Origin: Buchnera aphidicola (Cinara curvipes)
GTDB lineage: Bacteria > Pseudomonadota > Gammaproteobacteria > Enterobacterales > Enterobacteriaceae
Length of the DNA: 64,000 nt
NCBI RefSeq assembly: GCF_900698915.1
Contig: NZ_LR217710.1
Span: 1-64,000, forward strand
Reading direction: 5' to 3'
Part shown: piece by piece, positions 14,047 through 25,297 of the stretch
Numbering within the stretch: the first letter of the stretch is position 1
How the letters are laid out: each line of letters begins with the position of its first letter
Notes under the pieces: model-generated
The model's input: only the letters and a program-made list of their open reading frames with translations
What the model was told of the DNA's origin: nothing
The model's database searches: none
Position numbers and translations under genes: made by a program

Positions 14047-14787
14047 TTAATATTTTTCATTTCCATTTATATTCTTCCTATAGCTATTCCATTCGAATGT
14101 TAACCATAAACTATTTCCTAATCTCATTCTATCCATAACTCTCTCTCCTAATAAATCATTCATTCTTTTATAATTTAAATTAGATAACATTCCTGTAGAT
14201 TTTTTTGATGATGAACGTCTATCTATAATTTGATTAATAATTATTTTTTCATATCGAGATTCTGTTTGCATTCCGATTTCATCAATTATTAATAGATCTA
14301 AAATACATAGATTATGTAATAATTTTTTTTCTGTCATTTCTTTATTAGAAGATTTATTAAATGTTCCTTTTAAATTTGACATAAGATCTGCGATACTAAT
14401 AATTAATACACTATTTCCATTTGAAATTAAATAATTTCCAATTGCAGCAGCTAAATGATTTTTTCCTGTTCCTGATCGACCTGAAAAAATAAAGTTTGCA
14501 ATACTATTTTGAAAGTTTTTTGCATATTTATTTGCTGCATAAAGTACTTTTTTATGACCTTCATGTTGTATATGGTAGTTTTTAAATGAACAGTTTATAT
14601 ATAACTCTTTTATTCCTGATCTACCCAATATTTTTTGTATTTTCATAGCTTTATTTTTTTGAATTATAGACTTAGAATATTTTTTTCCTTGTTCTTGATT
14701 CCAAATTAATAATTCTTTATCATTAAAAAATTTTGGTTGTATATATTTAGGCATTATTTTCTTTAATTTGATTAAAAAATTTTTCAT
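14047..14787 (-). CDS. dnaC: DNA replication helicase loader DnaC
   Basis: ATPase that loads DnaB helicase. It has 246 residues (245 in E. coli), with strong alignment throughout. The N-terminal DnaB-binding part contains LLIWNQEQGKKY, followed by NCSFKNYHIQHEG. Walker A is FSGRSGTGKNHLAAAIGN, Walker B LLIIDEIGMQTES, and the end is GERVMDRMRLGNSLWLTFEWNSYR. If dnaA is non-functional, helicase loading here would have to be directed by other means. It is convergent with efp. The 281 bases upstream (to 15068) are AT-only with no gene that I can see. Confidence 0.97.
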   Translation of the reverse strand: MKNFLIKLKKIMPKYIQPKFFNDKELLIWNQEQGKKYSKSIIQKNKAMKIQKILGRSGIKELYINCSFKNYHIQHEGHKKVLYAANKYAKNFQNSIANFIFSGRSGTGKNHLAAAIGNYLISNGNSVLIISIADLMSNLKGTFNKSSNKEMTEKKLLHNLCILDLLIIDEIGMQTESRYEKIIINQIIDRRSSSKKSTGMLSNLNYKRMNDLLGERVMDRMRLGNSLWLTFEWNSYRKNINGNEKY

Positions 14788-15068
14788 TTATATTATTTTT
14801 TCCTTTAAATTTATTTTTATAGGTAAAAATATATACAATAGTTAAATTGAGAAAATATTATATATTTATTTTTATTATTTTTATAAAAATTAATAATAAA
14901 AATATATATTGTATATTGTAATTTGTTGTCGTTTATGTAAAAATAGATTTTCTTATATAAGAATATTATATTTTATTTTAAACGTTATTGTTAGTATATA
15001 TTTTAATTTGTAATTATATATATTTATATTTTATGAAATAATTTTAGTATTTTCTTATATTAACTTTT

Positions 15069-15638
15069 TTAGATATTTTTATTTTTATAAAATAATGATA
15101 ATAACACAATACCGATTTTTTTTTTTTTCATCAATTTCCAATTATCTGGTATATATATATTATCGTCAGTATGTTCAATATATATTATTGAGTTTTTTTG
15201 TGTCCAATTATATTTTTCTAAATATTTTATAGATTGATTTAATAATAGTTTATTATTAAAAGGTGGATCTAAATAGATAATATCAAACGGATGACCCTTT
15301 TTTTTTAACCATTTTTGTGTTTTTACATGTAATATAGATATATTATTAATTAAAAATTTTTTTAATGTTTCTTTTATTTTTTTTACTAAAATATAATTTT
15401 TTTCTAATGCTGTTACTGATTTAGCTGACCTAGATATTGATTCTATACTTAAACTGCCACTTCCAGAAAAACAGTCTAAGCATATTGAATTTTTAATATA
15501 TTTTTGTAACCAGTTAAAAACTACTTGTTTAATACAGTTTCTGGTAGGTCGTATATTAGTTTTATTTATAGAATGCAGTATTCTTCCTTTAAATATTCCA
15601 CCAGTAATACGAATTTTTTTTTGTTTTTTTGTTTTCAT
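15069..15638 (-). CDS. rsmD: 16S rRNA G966 N2-methyltransferase RsmD
   Basis: SAM-dependent methyltransferase of the small-subunit rRNA. It has 189 residues (198 in E. coli). It has RITGGIFKGRIL, RPT and the catalytic motif DPPFN (about residues 124-128). The SAM loop is LDCFSGSGSLSIES. A run of 13 A lies near the 3' end (plus strand T, 15116-15128) and is in frame. It is divergent from ftsY, as in E. coli where rsmD-ftsY are neighbours. Confidence 0.93.
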   Translation of the reverse strand: MKTKKQKKIRITGGIFKGRILHSINKTNIRPTRNCIKQVVFNWLQKYIKNSICLDCFSGSGSLSIESISRSAKSVTALEKNYILVKKIKETLKKFLINNISILHVKTQKWLKKKGHPFDIIYLDPPFNNKLLLNQSIKYLEKYNWTQKNSIIYIEHTDDNIYIPDNWKLMKKKKIGIVLLSLFYKNKNI

Positions 15639-15714
15639 ATTTATTACTCTATTTGATAGAATTATTATAATTTAAATTTTATTTTATTTATTATAATAAA
15701 ATAATGAGGTGTGT

Positions 15715-16754
15715 ATGTGTAGTAAAAAAAAAATTTTTTTTCTAGATTAAATATTTTTTCTAAAAAAAAAATATTAATTGAATCTAAATATAAAGAGAAA
15801 AATAATTTAATTCATTCTGATAAATCTACATCTAAAAACCAATTTTTTTCTTTTTTTAAAAATTCTTTAAAAACAGCAAAAGATTTTTTTACTTTAAGTA
15901 TAAAAAATATTTTTTCTGAAAAAAAATTAGATAAACGTATTTTTAAAAAGTTAGAAAATTTATTATTATTATCTGATTTTGGAACTAGTTCTACTAAAAA
16001 AATATTAAGTATGTTTAAAATAGCTATTAAAAAAAAGAATATTACAGAATCAACAGTAGCTATAAAAATATTTAAAAAACAGTTATTAAATATGTTAAAA
16101 ATAAATAAAAAAATAGATAGAAATATTAATTCAAGTATGCCATTTGTTATTTTAGTTGTTGGCGTTAATGGAGTTGGAAAAACGACCACTATTGTAAAAT
16201 TAGCTCATTATTATAAAAAATTAGGAAAAACTGTTCTTTTATCTGCTGGAGATACTTTTCGATCTGCTGCAATTGATCAATTAATAGAATTAGGTTTAAA
16301 ATATAATATTTCTGTTTTTTCAAAGTCATTAGGTTCTGATCCTGCTTCTGTTGTATTTGATTCTATTCAAAATGCAATAAAAAAAAAAATAGATATTTTA
16401 ATTATTGATACTGCTGGTCGTTTACATAATAAAAATCATTTAATTCAGGAATTACAAAAAATTAATCGAGTAATTGAAAAATTTTATTTAACTTCATTTT
16501 ATGAAATATTTTTAGTTTTAGATGCTGGAATAGGTCAAAATTCAGTGCAACAAGCTAAAATTTTTTCTGCTAATTTAAATATTACTGGATCTATTATAAC
16601 AAAATTAGATGGAACAGCAAAAGGTGGTGTTATTTTTTCTATTTTTAGTGATTTACTGATTCCGGTTTGTTATATTTGTACAGGAGAAAAAATAACAGAT
16701 TTTAAAATATTTAATAGAAAAAACTTCATTAATAGTTTTCTTAATATTTGTTAA
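15715..16754 (+). CDS. ftsY: Signal recognition particle receptor FtsY, frame broken at an A10 tract near the start
   Basis: SRP receptor GTPase for co-translational membrane targeting. The ATG at 15715, with a GAGG site just upstream, reads Met-Cys-Ser-Lys-Lys-Lys and then stops at 15748-15750. Ten A (15724-15733) are followed by eight T. One extra base in this run joins it to the long open frame and gives MCSKKKNFFSRL, which matches E. coli FtsY MAKEKKRGFFSWL. The main frame then encodes the NG domain: VVGVNGVGKTTTIVKLA (G1), DTAGRLHNK (G3), TKLDGTAKGG (G4) and DLL. No ATG, GTG or TTG occurs in the main frame before 16011, which is inside the N domain. The acidic A domain of E. coli is nearly gone. 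FtsY is essential, so expression by polymerase slippage (or a sequencing miscall) is likely rather than loss. Confidence 0.9.
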
Positions 16755-16831
16755 ATAATATATGTTTATCAACATCTACTGTGATTAATTGATATATTAT
16801 TATATATCATGTATTTTATTTTTAGGATAAA

Positions 16832-17707
16832 ATGAAAAAAGTAAAAAATCAAATTAATACAATCAGTTTTTTTAATATTGGTAGTTTAGATGCTTATATT
16901 CGAATGGCAAATTCTTTTTCTATATTAACTTCAGAAAAAGAAAAGTTACTGGCAAAAAAGTTATTTTTTTATGGTGATATAGAATCTGCAAAATTATTAA
17001 TTTTATCAAATTTACGTTTTGTAATTCATGTTGCAAAAAATTATTCTGGATATGGTTTACCACAAGCAGATTTAATTCAAGAGGGAAATATTGGATTAAT
17101 GAAAGCTATTAGAAGATTTAACCCGGATGTTAATGTTAGATTAGTATCTTTTGCTGTACATTGGATAAAATCTGAAATTCATGAATATGTTTTAAAAAAT
17201 TGGCGAATAGTTAAAGTTGCTACAACAAAAGCTCAACGAAAATTATTTTTTAATTTAAGAAAATCAAAAAAGAGATTAGGTTGGTTTAATCGTAATGAAA
17301 TAGAAATTGTTGCTCGTGAATTAGGAGTTAGCAAACAAGAAGTTAAAGAAATGGAAGCACGTATGTCAGCTCAAGATATTACTTTTGATATTACTTCAAA
17401 AGATTCTTGTACAGATTACTCGGTAAATAACTTACGTTCCTCTTTTTATTTAGAAGATAAAAAATCAAATTTTGCAGTTAAGGTAGAAAAGGAAAATTGG
17501 GCATCTCATGCTACTACTAAATTAAGTAATGCTTTATTAGTTTTAGATGAAAGGAGTCAGCAAATTATTAAACGACGCTGGTTAGATCATAATGATTCTA
17601 AAATTACATTGCAAGCAATTGCCCAAGATTATGGAATTTCAGCAGAAAGAGTTAGACAATTAGAAAAAAACGCAATGAAAAAATTAAAAATTGCTATTGA
17701 AGCATAA
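16832..17707 (+). CDS. rpoH: RNA polymerase heat-shock sigma factor sigma-32
   Basis: 291 residues (284 in E. coli). Region 2 is well conserved ([67 protein letters not shown]). The RpoH box [16 protein letters not shown], which contacts core polymerase, is present. Region 4 has the helix-turn-helix [27 protein letters not shown]. Its target-type promoter lies before groES. In E. coli the order ftsY-ftsE-ftsX-rpoH holds; ftsEX are missing here and only 77 bases separate ftsY from rpoH. Confidence 0.97.
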   Translation: MKKVKNQINTISFFNIGSLDAYIRMANSFSILTSEKEKLLAKKLFFYGDIESAKLLILSNLRFVIHVAKNYSGYGLPQADLIQEGNIGLMKAIRRFNPDVNVRLVSFAVHWIKSEIHEYVLKNWRIVKVATTKAQRKLFFNLRKSKKRLGWFNRNEIEIVARELGVSKQEVKEMEARMSAQDITFDITSKDSCTDYSVNNLRSSFYLEDKKSNFAVKVEKENWASHATTKLSNALLVLDERSQQIIKRRWLDHNDSKITLQAIAQDYGISAERVRQLEKNAMKKLKIAIEA

Positions 17708-18496
17708 TATTTTTTTTAAAAATAATGTAAGTATTTATAAGAGTATTTTAATATTAAATTTTTTTATAATTTATTTTTTGATTATTTGAATTGGATTATT
17801 TTAATAGATATTTTTATATTAAAAAATAAATAATTTTCATTATATATAAAAATTTTTGATTTTATTAAAAAAATATAAAAAATGTATTTTAATATATTTA
17901 AAATAAATAATTTATTTTTTTTAATAAAATATAATTTTATTTGATTATAATAATTTATTTTTTTAATTGTTATAAATTTTTGAAAATTATTCTTATCTTA
18001 TTAAGATTTAAAAATTTTTATATTAAAAGAAAAATTATAAATTATATAGTTAATTATAAAAAATATATTTAATATTGATAAATTTTTTTATTAATTTTAT
18101 TTTTATTGAAATTTTAATAAATAATTTATAATAAATTTTTATTTAATATTTAATAAATTTTTATATATATTTATCTTTTTAAAAAATAAAAGTATTTTTA
18201 ATTTTTTTAAAGTATATTTATAATAATATTATATATATGCATAATATTATTATATGCATAATATTTATTAATATTTAATTGGAATTAAAAAAATTTAAAT
18301 TTTAAATGAAATAATTTATTTTTATTTAAATTTTTATATTCATTAATAGTAAATGTATACAATTAATTTTTTAAATCATAAATTATTTTTTTATTTAGTA
18401 AATATTATTATCTTTTAATTTTGTAAATATAAAATTTTTATTAATATTTATTTCAATAAATAAAATTTTTTAAAATAAAAATAGGAAAAAACATGT
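17708..18496. other. 789-base AT-only spacer between rpoH and metE
   Basis: No open frame with recognisable similarity on either strand, and no tRNA. Almost entirely A and T. The only structure I see is a duplicated ATATGCATAATATT element (separate entry). Probably the residue of one or more deleted genes plus the metE leader. Confidence 0.6.
18235..18267. repeat. direct repeat ATATGCATAATATT, two copies
   Basis: Copies at 18235-18248 and 18252-18265, with start-to-start spacing of 17 bases, about 230 bases before metE. Each contains the palindromic centre ATGCAT. In sequence this AT-rich it may be chance; a protein-binding site is possible but unsupported. Confidence 0.35.
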
Positions 18497-20770
18497 ATGT
18501 CAATAAAAAATCATATACTAGGATTTCCTAGAATTGGTTTGTATCGTGAATTAAAAATTGCTCAAGAGAATTATTGGTCAAAGAAAATTACATTGAATGA
18601 ATTATTGATTGCCGGGAAGAAAATTAGAAAAAAAAATTGGAAAACTCAGATTAAAAGTGGTTTAGATTATGTTACAGTAGGTGATTTTTCTTGGTATGAT
18701 CATGTTTTAAATATCAGTATGATGATTAATAATATACCTAAACGCCATCGTGCTAATGAAAAAGAGTTAAATTTAGATACTTTATTTCGTGTAGCTAGAG
18801 GGTCTAAGTTAACTGATAAAAATTGTTCAGCATCAGAGATGACAAAATGGTTTAATACTAATTATCATTATATTGTTCCAGAATTTACCAATAATCAAAA
18901 TTTTTATTTTTCGTGGAAACAAATTATTGAAGAAGTTGATGAAGCTTTATCTTTAGGATATTCAGTAAAACCTGTTTTATTAGGCCCTTTAACTTATTTA
19001 TGGTTAGGTAAAGTAAAGGGAATTCATTTTAATAAATTAGATCTTTTAGAAAAAATATTACCTATTTATCAAGAAGTATTTTTAGAGTTAAATATTAGAA
19101 AAGTTGAATGGATACAAATTGATGAACCGATTTTAGTTTTAGATCTTCCGAAGGATTGGAAGAAAGCATTTAAATTGTCATATAATACATTAAATAAAAA
19201 TAAAATAAAAATTTTATTAGCTACATATTTTGGTGATATAAATCACAATTTAGATTTAATTAATAATTTACCTATTCAAGGTTTACATATTGATTTAATT
19301 TCTGGAAAATATGATTTATCTCAATTACATAATTATTTAAATAATAATTTTTTATTATCATTAGGAATAATTAATGGTCGTAATATTTGGAAAGCAAATC
19401 TTCTTGAGTGGTTTAATAAATTAAAATCTTTTATGAAGTTTAAAAATACATTTTGGATTAGTTCTTCATGTTCTTTGTTACATGTTCCTGTAGATGTGTC
19501 TATAGAAGATAATTTAACAGATTTTGTAAAATCATGGTTTTCTTTTGGTGTTCAAAAATGTTTAGAATTATCTATTTTATCTCGTGTATTAAATAAAAAA
19601 TTAGACATACAAGAATTACATGATTGGATAAAACCAATTGATGCATATAAATCCTCTAATATTGTTAATAATATAGTTGTTCAAAAACGTGTTTCAAAAA
19701 TTTCTTTAGATCAAACAAAAAGAAAAAATAATTTTATTATACGTTCTAAGATTCAGAAAAAAGAATTAAATTTACCAATATTACCAACAACTACTATTGG
19801 TTCTTTTCCACAAACTAAAGAAATTAGAAAATTACGATTAGATTATAAGAATAAAGTAATCAATCAGTTAGATTACGAAAAAGAAATTAAAATACATATT
19901 AAAAATAATATAATTCAACAAGAAAAATTAGGTTTAGATGTATTAGTTCATGGCGAACCTGAACGTAATGATATGGTAGAGTATTTTAGTGAATATTTAG
20001 AGGGTTTTGTATTTACTCAGTACGGCTGGGTACAAAGTTATGGTTCTCGATGTGTTAAGCCGCCAATTATTGTAGGAGATATTAGTCGAATTACTCCAAT
20101 TACAGTCAAATGGTCTAAATTTGCTCAATCTCTAACTAAAAAACCAGTAAAAGCTATGTTAACTGGTCCAGTAACAATTTTATGTTGGTCATTTCCTCGA
20201 GAGGATATTTCTAAAGAAAATATTTCTAAGCAGATTGCTTTAGCTTTACAAGATGAAGTATTAGATTTGGAAAAATCTGGTATTAATATAATTCAAATTG
20301 ATGAACCTGCTTTACGAGAAGGATTACCATTAAGAAAAAAAGAATGGAATGATTATTTATCTTGGTCTGTAAAATCATTTCAATTATGTTCATCCGGAGT
20401 AAAAGATAGTACTCAAATTCATACGCATATGTGTTATTGTGAATTTAATGATATTATGTCTGCTATAGTAGATTTAGATGCTGATGTTATTACTATTGAA
20501 ACATCTCGATCTGATATGGAATTATTAGAATTTTTTAAAACATTTAAATATCCAAATGATATTGGTCCTGGAGTTTATGATATTCATTCTCCAAATATAC
20601 CTACTGTAAAATGGATGGAAAAATTATTACTTAAAGCTTTAAAGTATATATCATTAGAACGATTATGGGTTAACCCAGATTGTGGTTTAAAAACTCGTAA
20701 TTGGACAGAAACATATTTAGCATTACAGAATATGATACAAGCTACTATAAATATTCGAAAAAAATTTTAA
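18497..20770 (+). CDS. metE: Cobalamin-independent methionine synthase
   Basis: Transfers methyl from 5-methyl-tetrahydrofolate-triglutamate to homocysteine. It has 757 residues (753 in E. coli). The N-terminal barrel starts HILGFPRIG. The C-terminal barrel has TTTIGSFPQTKEIRKLR and the zinc site: HTHMCYCEF, with the His-x-Cys pair, and NPDCGLKTRNW, with the final cysteine. The sequence is well conserved and no decay is visible. It depends on methyl-THF from metF (33.9 kb). An AGGA site precedes the ATG. Confidence 0.98.
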   Translation: MSIKNHILGFPRIGLYRELKIAQENYWSKKITLNELLIAGKKIRKKNWKTQIKSGLDYVTVGDFSWYDHVLNISMMINNIPKRHRANEKELNLDTLFRVARGSKLTDKNCSASEMTKWFNTNYHYIVPEFTNNQNFYFSWKQIIEEVDEALSLGYSVKPVLLGPLTYLWLGKVKGIHFNKLDLLEKILPIYQEVFLELNIRKVEWIQIDEPILVLDLPKDWKKAFKLSYNTLNKNKIKILLATYFGDINHNLDLINNLPIQGLHIDLISGKYDLSQLHNYLNNNFLLSLGIINGRNIWKANLLEWFNKLKSFMKFKNTFWISSSCSLLHVPVDVSIEDNLTDFVKSWFSFGVQKCLELSILSRVLNKKLDIQELHDWIKPIDAYKSSNIVNNIVVQKRVSKISLDQTKRKNNFIIRSKIQKKELNLPILPTTTIGSFPQTKEIRKLRLDYKNKVINQLDYEKEIKIHIKNNIIQQEKLGLDVLVHGEPERNDMVEYFSEYLEGFVFTQYGWVQSYGSRCVKPPIIVGDISRITPITVKWSKFAQSLTKKPVKAMLTGPVTILCWSFPREDISKENISKQIALALQDEVLDLEKSGINIIQIDEPALREGLPLRKKEWNDYLSWSVKSFQLCSSGVKDSTQIHTHMCYCEFNDIMSAIVDLDADVITIETSRSDMELLEFFKTFKYPNDIGPGVYDIHSPNIPTVKWMEKLLLKALKYISLERLWVNPDCGLKTRNWTETYLALQNMIQATINIRKKF

Positions 20771-20794
20771 AAAAATAAATTTAAATTTTTTATT

Positions 20795-20834
20795 CCACTT
20801 AATGCAATCTTTTTTTATTGATTGTATTTAGTGG
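20795..20834 (+). terminator. metE terminator hairpin
   Basis: Imperfect 15-bp stem: CCACTTAATGCAATC against GATTGTATTTAGTGG, with one T-T mismatch and one G-T pair, around a 10-base loop. It begins 25 bases after the metE stop. Confidence 0.65.
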
Positions 20835-20948
20835 TAGATAGAGTAATATCTATATTTATAGTATAAATTTAATATTTATTAAGTATTTTTTATTTTTTAT
20901 ATTTACAAAATTAAAAGTATATTTTTTAATTTTTTATAAGAAATATAT

Positions 20949-20972
20949 CGAGCTGTTTGTAATATCAGCTCG
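20949..20972. terminator. hairpin at the end of rpoC
   Basis: Seven-base GC-rich arms CGAGCTG and CAGCTCG around a 10-base loop, with an A/T-rich run on either side. It sits 8 bases from the rpoC stop codon, between convergent metE and rpoC, and is likely a bidirectional terminator. Confidence 0.75.
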
Positions 20973-20979
20973 AATTTTT

Positions 20980-23900
20980 TTATATTCTATTATTGATATT
21001 TTCTGTAGAATTTAATAATTCAGATAAATTTGCAGCAGCTTCTTCTGCACTAATAGAAGTTTTATTATTTTTTTTATTAGAAGTATTTTTTATTCTATTT
21101 TTTAATCTTTGTTTATGGTATTGATATCCCGTTCCAGCTGGAATTAATCGTCCAACAATAACATTTTCTTTTAATCCGCGTAATTTATCTTTTTTACCTG
21201 CAACAGCTGATTCTGTTAATACTCGGGTAGTTTCTTGAAAAGATGCAGCTGAAATAAATGATTCTGTAGCTAATGATGCTTTAGTAATACCTAATAAATC
21301 TCGAGAAAATGTAGCTATTTTCTTTTTATTTTTTTTTATTTTTTTATTTTCTAGCATAATTCGTGAATATTCTATTTGTTCACCTTTTAAAAAAGGAGAA
21401 TCACCAGAATTTATAATTGTCGCTTTTCTTAACATTTGTCTAATTATTACTTCAATATGTTTATCATTAATTTTAACTCCTTGTAATCTATAAACTTCTT
21501 GAACTTCATTTACTATATAATTTGTAACAGATTGTATTCCTCTTAATCTTAAGATATCATGAGGTGATTCAGGTCCATCTGAAATAATATCTCCTTTTTC
21601 TACTCTTTCTCCTTCAAAAACATTAAGTTGTCTCCATTTAGGAATCATTTCTTCATAAGTATTATTTCCATTTGGAGGTGTAAGAATTAATCTTCTTTTA
21701 CCTTTTGTTTCTTTTCCAAATGAAACAATTCCATTTATTTCAGCTAAAATAGCAAGTTCTTTTGGTTTTCTTGCTTCAAATAAATCAGCTACTCTTGGTA
21801 ATCCACCAGTAATATCTTTTGTTCCTACTGATTCTTGCGGAACTCTAGCCAAAGTATCTCCTGAAGATATTTTCATTCCATTATCTAACTGTATAATAGA
21901 TTTTCCTGGTAAAAAGTATTGAGCAGGCATTTCAGTTCCAGGGATAAATACGTCTAAACCATTTTTATCTATAATTTTAAGTGATGGTTTTAAGTCTTTT
22001 CCTTGTATATTTCTCTCAGATTGATCTAAAATTACTATAGAAGATAAACCTGTTAATTCATCATTTTGTTTTGTAATACTTTGTCCGTCAATCATATCAA
22101 TAAATTTAATATATCCACTTACTTCAGTAATAACAGGAATAGTATGAGGATCCCATGTAGCAATTATTTCACCAGCATAAACTTTTTTTCCTTCACCTTT
22201 TGCTAGAATAGATCCATAAGGTATTTTATAACTCTCCTGTGTTTTTCCTAGTTTATCTAGCATTTTTAGTTCAACATTTCTGGAAGTAATAACAATTTTT
22301 CCATTGGAGTTAATAACTGATTTAGCTTGATTTAAATGAATGATTCCATTTTTTCGAATTCTAATACTAGATTCAGAAGCTACTTTTGAAGCTGCACCAC
22401 CAATATGGAATGTTCGCATAGTTAGCTGTGTTCCTGGTTCACCAATAGATTGTGCAGCGATAACACCTATCGCTTCTCCTTTATTAACTAATTTTCCCCT
22501 AGCTAAATCACGTCCATAGCAATACGAGCATACTCCAAAACTTGTTTCACAATGTACTACTGATCTTACTTTAATAGTATCAATAGAATTTTTTTCTAGC
22601 ATATTACACAATTTTTCATTTAATAGCGTATTATGTGGTATCATAATTTTAATAGAATCTATATAATAAATATTTTCTACAGTAATTCGGCCTAATACTC
22701 TTTCTTTTAATGATTCCTTAACATCTCCACCTTCAATTAATGAACTCATTAATATTCCTTTTCGAGTTTTACAGTCAGTTTCTGTAACTACTAAGTCTTG
22801 TGCTACATCTACCAGTCTTCTAGTTAAGTAACCTGAATTTGCTGTTTTTAATGCTGTGTCAGCTAATCCTTTTCTTGCTCCATGTGTAGAAATAAAATAT
22901 TGTAATACATTTAATCCTTCTCTAAAATTTGCTGTTATAGGTGTTTCTATAATTGATCCATCAGGTTTTGCCATTAATCCTCGCATTCCTGCTAATTGTC
23001 TTATTTGTGCAGCAGAACCTCTAGCTCCTGAATCAGCCATAATAAAAATATTATTAAAAGATTTTTGTATTATTTTTTTTTTATAATTATCAAATAAAAT
23101 ATCATATGATAAATTTTTCATCATAGCTTTAGCGATGTTTTCATTTGCTGTAGCCCAGATATCTATTACTTTATTATATCGTTCACTTACTGTTACTAAT
23201 CCTGTTTGGAATTGCTTGTGTATTTCTGATACTTCTTTTTCTGCCTCAGAAATAATATTTGTTTTTTCTTTTGGAATAATAATATCATTTATACCAACAG
23301 ATACACCGGATTTTGCTGCATATGAAAATCCAATATACATAATTTGATCAGCTAAATTTACTGTATCCTTTAATCCTAATATTCTATAACAAGTGTTTAA
23401 AATTTTAGATATATCTGTTTTTTTTAATGTTTTATTGATAATGTTAAATGGTAATCCTCGTGGCATTATTGTCCAAAATATTGCTCTTCCTATTGTAGTC
23501 TTTATTATTTTTTTTTGCTTTATAAAATTATTTTTATCATTTTTAATATATTCATGTACACGAATACTAACAGTAGAATGTAAATCTACTGCACCTAGAT
23601 AATACATTCGTTCAGCTTCTTTTGAAGAGGACAGTAACATATTTTCACCTTTTCCGTTATGTTTTTTTCTCGTCATGTAATATATACCTAAAATTACATC
23701 TTGAGATGGAACAATAATCGGTTCTCCATTTGCAGGTGAAAGTATATTTTTAGTTGACATCATTAATGATCTAGCTTCTATTTGAGCAGATTTTGTTAAT
23801 GGAATATGAATTGCCATTTGATCACCATCAAAATCAGCATTATAGGCAGCACATACTAAAGGATGTAATTGTATTGCTTTTCCTTCAATTAACATTGGTT

Positions 23901-25212
23901 CAAATGCTTGTATTCCTAATCGATGTAATGTTGGTGCTCTATTTAATAGAATAGGATGTTTATGAATAATTTCATCTAATATATCCCATACAATAGGTTC
24001 TTCTTGTTCCACCATTTTTTTTGCAGATTTTATAGTAGTAGCAAGATTTTTTTGTTCTAATTTTCCATATATAAAAGGTTTAAATAGTTCTAATGCCATT
24101 TTTTTAGGTATACCACATTGATTTAAACGTAGGTAAGGACCCACTGTAATTACAGATCTACCGGAATAATCTACTCTTTTTCCCAATAAATTTTGTCTAA
24201 ATCTACCTTGTTTTCCTTTTATCATATCAGCTAAAGATTTAAGAGGTCTTTTATTTGAACCTGTAATTGATCTTCCGCGTCTTCCGTTATCTAATAAAGC
24301 ATCAATTGACTCTTGTAACATTCTTTTTTCATTTTTAACAATAATATCAGGAGCAGAAAGTTCTAATAAACGTTTTAATCGATTATTTCTGTTAATAACC
24401 CTTCTATATAAATCATTTAAATCGGATGTAGCAAATCTACCTCCATCCAATGGAACTAATGGTCTAAGATCTGGGGGTAGTATTGGAAGAACAGTTAGAA
24501 TCATCCATTCTGGTTTATTTTTAGAAGATATTAATGATTCAATTAATTTAATTCTTTTTGTCATTTTTTTTCTTTTTGTTTCTGAATTTATTTTTAATAC
24601 TTCTTTTTTTAATTGAATACATGTATTTTTTAAATCCATTTTTTTTAAAAGTTTTTGTATTGCTTCTGCTCCCATTTGTGCTTCAAATTCATCTCCAAAT
24701 TCATCAACAGCGTGTATATACTGATCTTCTGTTAAAACTTGATATTTTTCTAAATTTGTTATACCTGGTTCTATAATTACGTATGATTCAAAATATAATA
24801 CTCTTTCTATATCTCTTAGAGGCATATCAATTAGTAAACCAATTCGTGATGGTAATGATTTTAAGAACCATATATGTGCTATAGGAGAAGCTAATTCAAT
24901 ATGACCCATTCTTTCCCTACGAACTTTACTTTGAGTAACTTCAACACCACATTTTTCACATACTACTCCTCTATGTTTTAAACGTTTATATTTACCACAT
25001 AAACATTCATAATCTTTTATAGGTCCAAATATACGAGCACAAAATAATCCATCACGTTCAGGTTTAAAAGTTCGATAATTTATTGTTTCTGGTTTTTTAA
25101 CTTCTCCAAAAGACCATGATCGCATAATTTCAGGTGAAGCTAATGAAATTTTAATAGAATCGAATTCTTCATCTTTTGTATTACTTTTAAAAAATTTTAA
25201 TATATCTTTCAT
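20980..25212 (-). CDS. rpoC: RNA polymerase subunit beta-prime
   Basis: Catalytic subunit, 1410 residues (1407 in E. coli). The N-terminal zinc cysteines are in [20 protein letters not shown]. The active-site magnesium motif is [14 protein letters not shown]. The trigger-loop region follows [17 protein letters not shown], and the second zinc site includes [19 protein letters not shown]. It follows rpoB by 85 bases on the minus strand. The short C-terminal tail is Asn/Lys-rich. Confidence 0.99.
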   Translation of the reverse strand: MKDILKFFKSNTKDEEFDSIKISLASPEIMRSWSFGEVKKPETINYRTFKPERDGLFCARIFGPIKDYECLCGKYKRLKHRGVVCEKCGVEVTQSKVRRERMGHIELASPIAHIWFLKSLPSRIGLLIDMPLRDIERVLYFESYVIIEPGITNLEKYQVLTEDQYIHAVDEFGDEFEAQMGAEAIQKLLKKMDLKNTCIQLKKEVLKINSETKRKKMTKRIKLIESLISSKNKPEWMILTVLPILPPDLRPLVPLDGGRFATSDLNDLYRRVINRNNRLKRLLELSAPDIIVKNEKRMLQESIDALLDNGRRGRSITGSNKRPLKSLADMIKGKQGRFRQNLLGKRVDYSGRSVITVGPYLRLNQCGIPKKMALELFKPFIYGKLEQKNLATTIKSAKKMVEQEEPIVWDILDEIIHKHPILLNRAPTLHRLGIQAFEPMLIEGKAIQLHPLVCAAYNADFDGDQMAIHIPLTKSAQIEARSLMMSTKNILSPANGEPIIVPSQDVILGIYYMTRKKHNGKGENMLLSSSKEAERMYYLGAVDLHSTVSIRVHEYIKNDKNNFIKQKKIIKTTIGRAIFWTIMPRGLPFNIINKTLKKTDISKILNTCYRILGLKDTVNLADQIMYIGFSYAAKSGVSVGINDIIIPKEKTNIISEAEKEVSEIHKQFQTGLVTVSERYNKVIDIWATANENIAKAMMKNLSYDILFDNYKKKIIQKSFNNIFIMADSGARGSAAQIRQLAGMRGLMAKPDGSIIETPITANFREGLNVLQYFISTHGARKGLADTALKTANSGYLTRRLVDVAQDLVVTETDCKTRKGILMSSLIEGGDVKESLKERVLGRITVENIYYIDSIKIMIPHNTLLNEKLCNMLEKNSIDTIKVRSVVHCETSFGVCSYCYGRDLARGKLVNKGEAIGVIAAQSIGEPGTQLTMRTFHIGGAASKVASESSIRIRKNGIIHLNQAKSVINSNGKIVITSRNVELKMLDKLGKTQESYKIPYGSILAKGEGKKVYAGEIIATWDPHTIPVITEVSGYIKFIDMIDGQSITKQNDELTGLSSIVILDQSERNIQGKDLKPSLKIIDKNGLDVFIPGTEMPAQYFLPGKSIIQLDNGMKISSGDTLARVPQESVGTKDITGGLPRVADLFEARKPKELAILAEINGIVSFGKETKGKRRLILTPPNGNNTYEEMIPKWRQLNVFEGERVEKGDIISDGPESPHDILRLRGIQSVTNYIVNEVQEVYRLQGVKINDKHIEVIIRQMLRKATIINSGDSPFLKGEQIEYSRIMLENKKIKKNKKKIATFSRDLLGITKASLATESFISAASFQETTRVLTESAVAGKKDKLRGLKENVIVGRLIPAGTGYQYHKQRLKNRIKNTSNKKNNKTSISAEEAAANLSELLNSTENINNRI

Positions 25213-25297
25213 AGATTATTCTTATAAATATATGAATGGTTAATATTTTAGGTTTTTAATAAGGTTTATTTTTTAAATTTTTTGTTATATTAATATT

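Noticed and set aside
15812-16189. 125-codon open frame on the minus strand over the ftsY start
   Set aside because: Antisense to conserved ftsY codons, with no family similarity. It is a by-product of biased composition.
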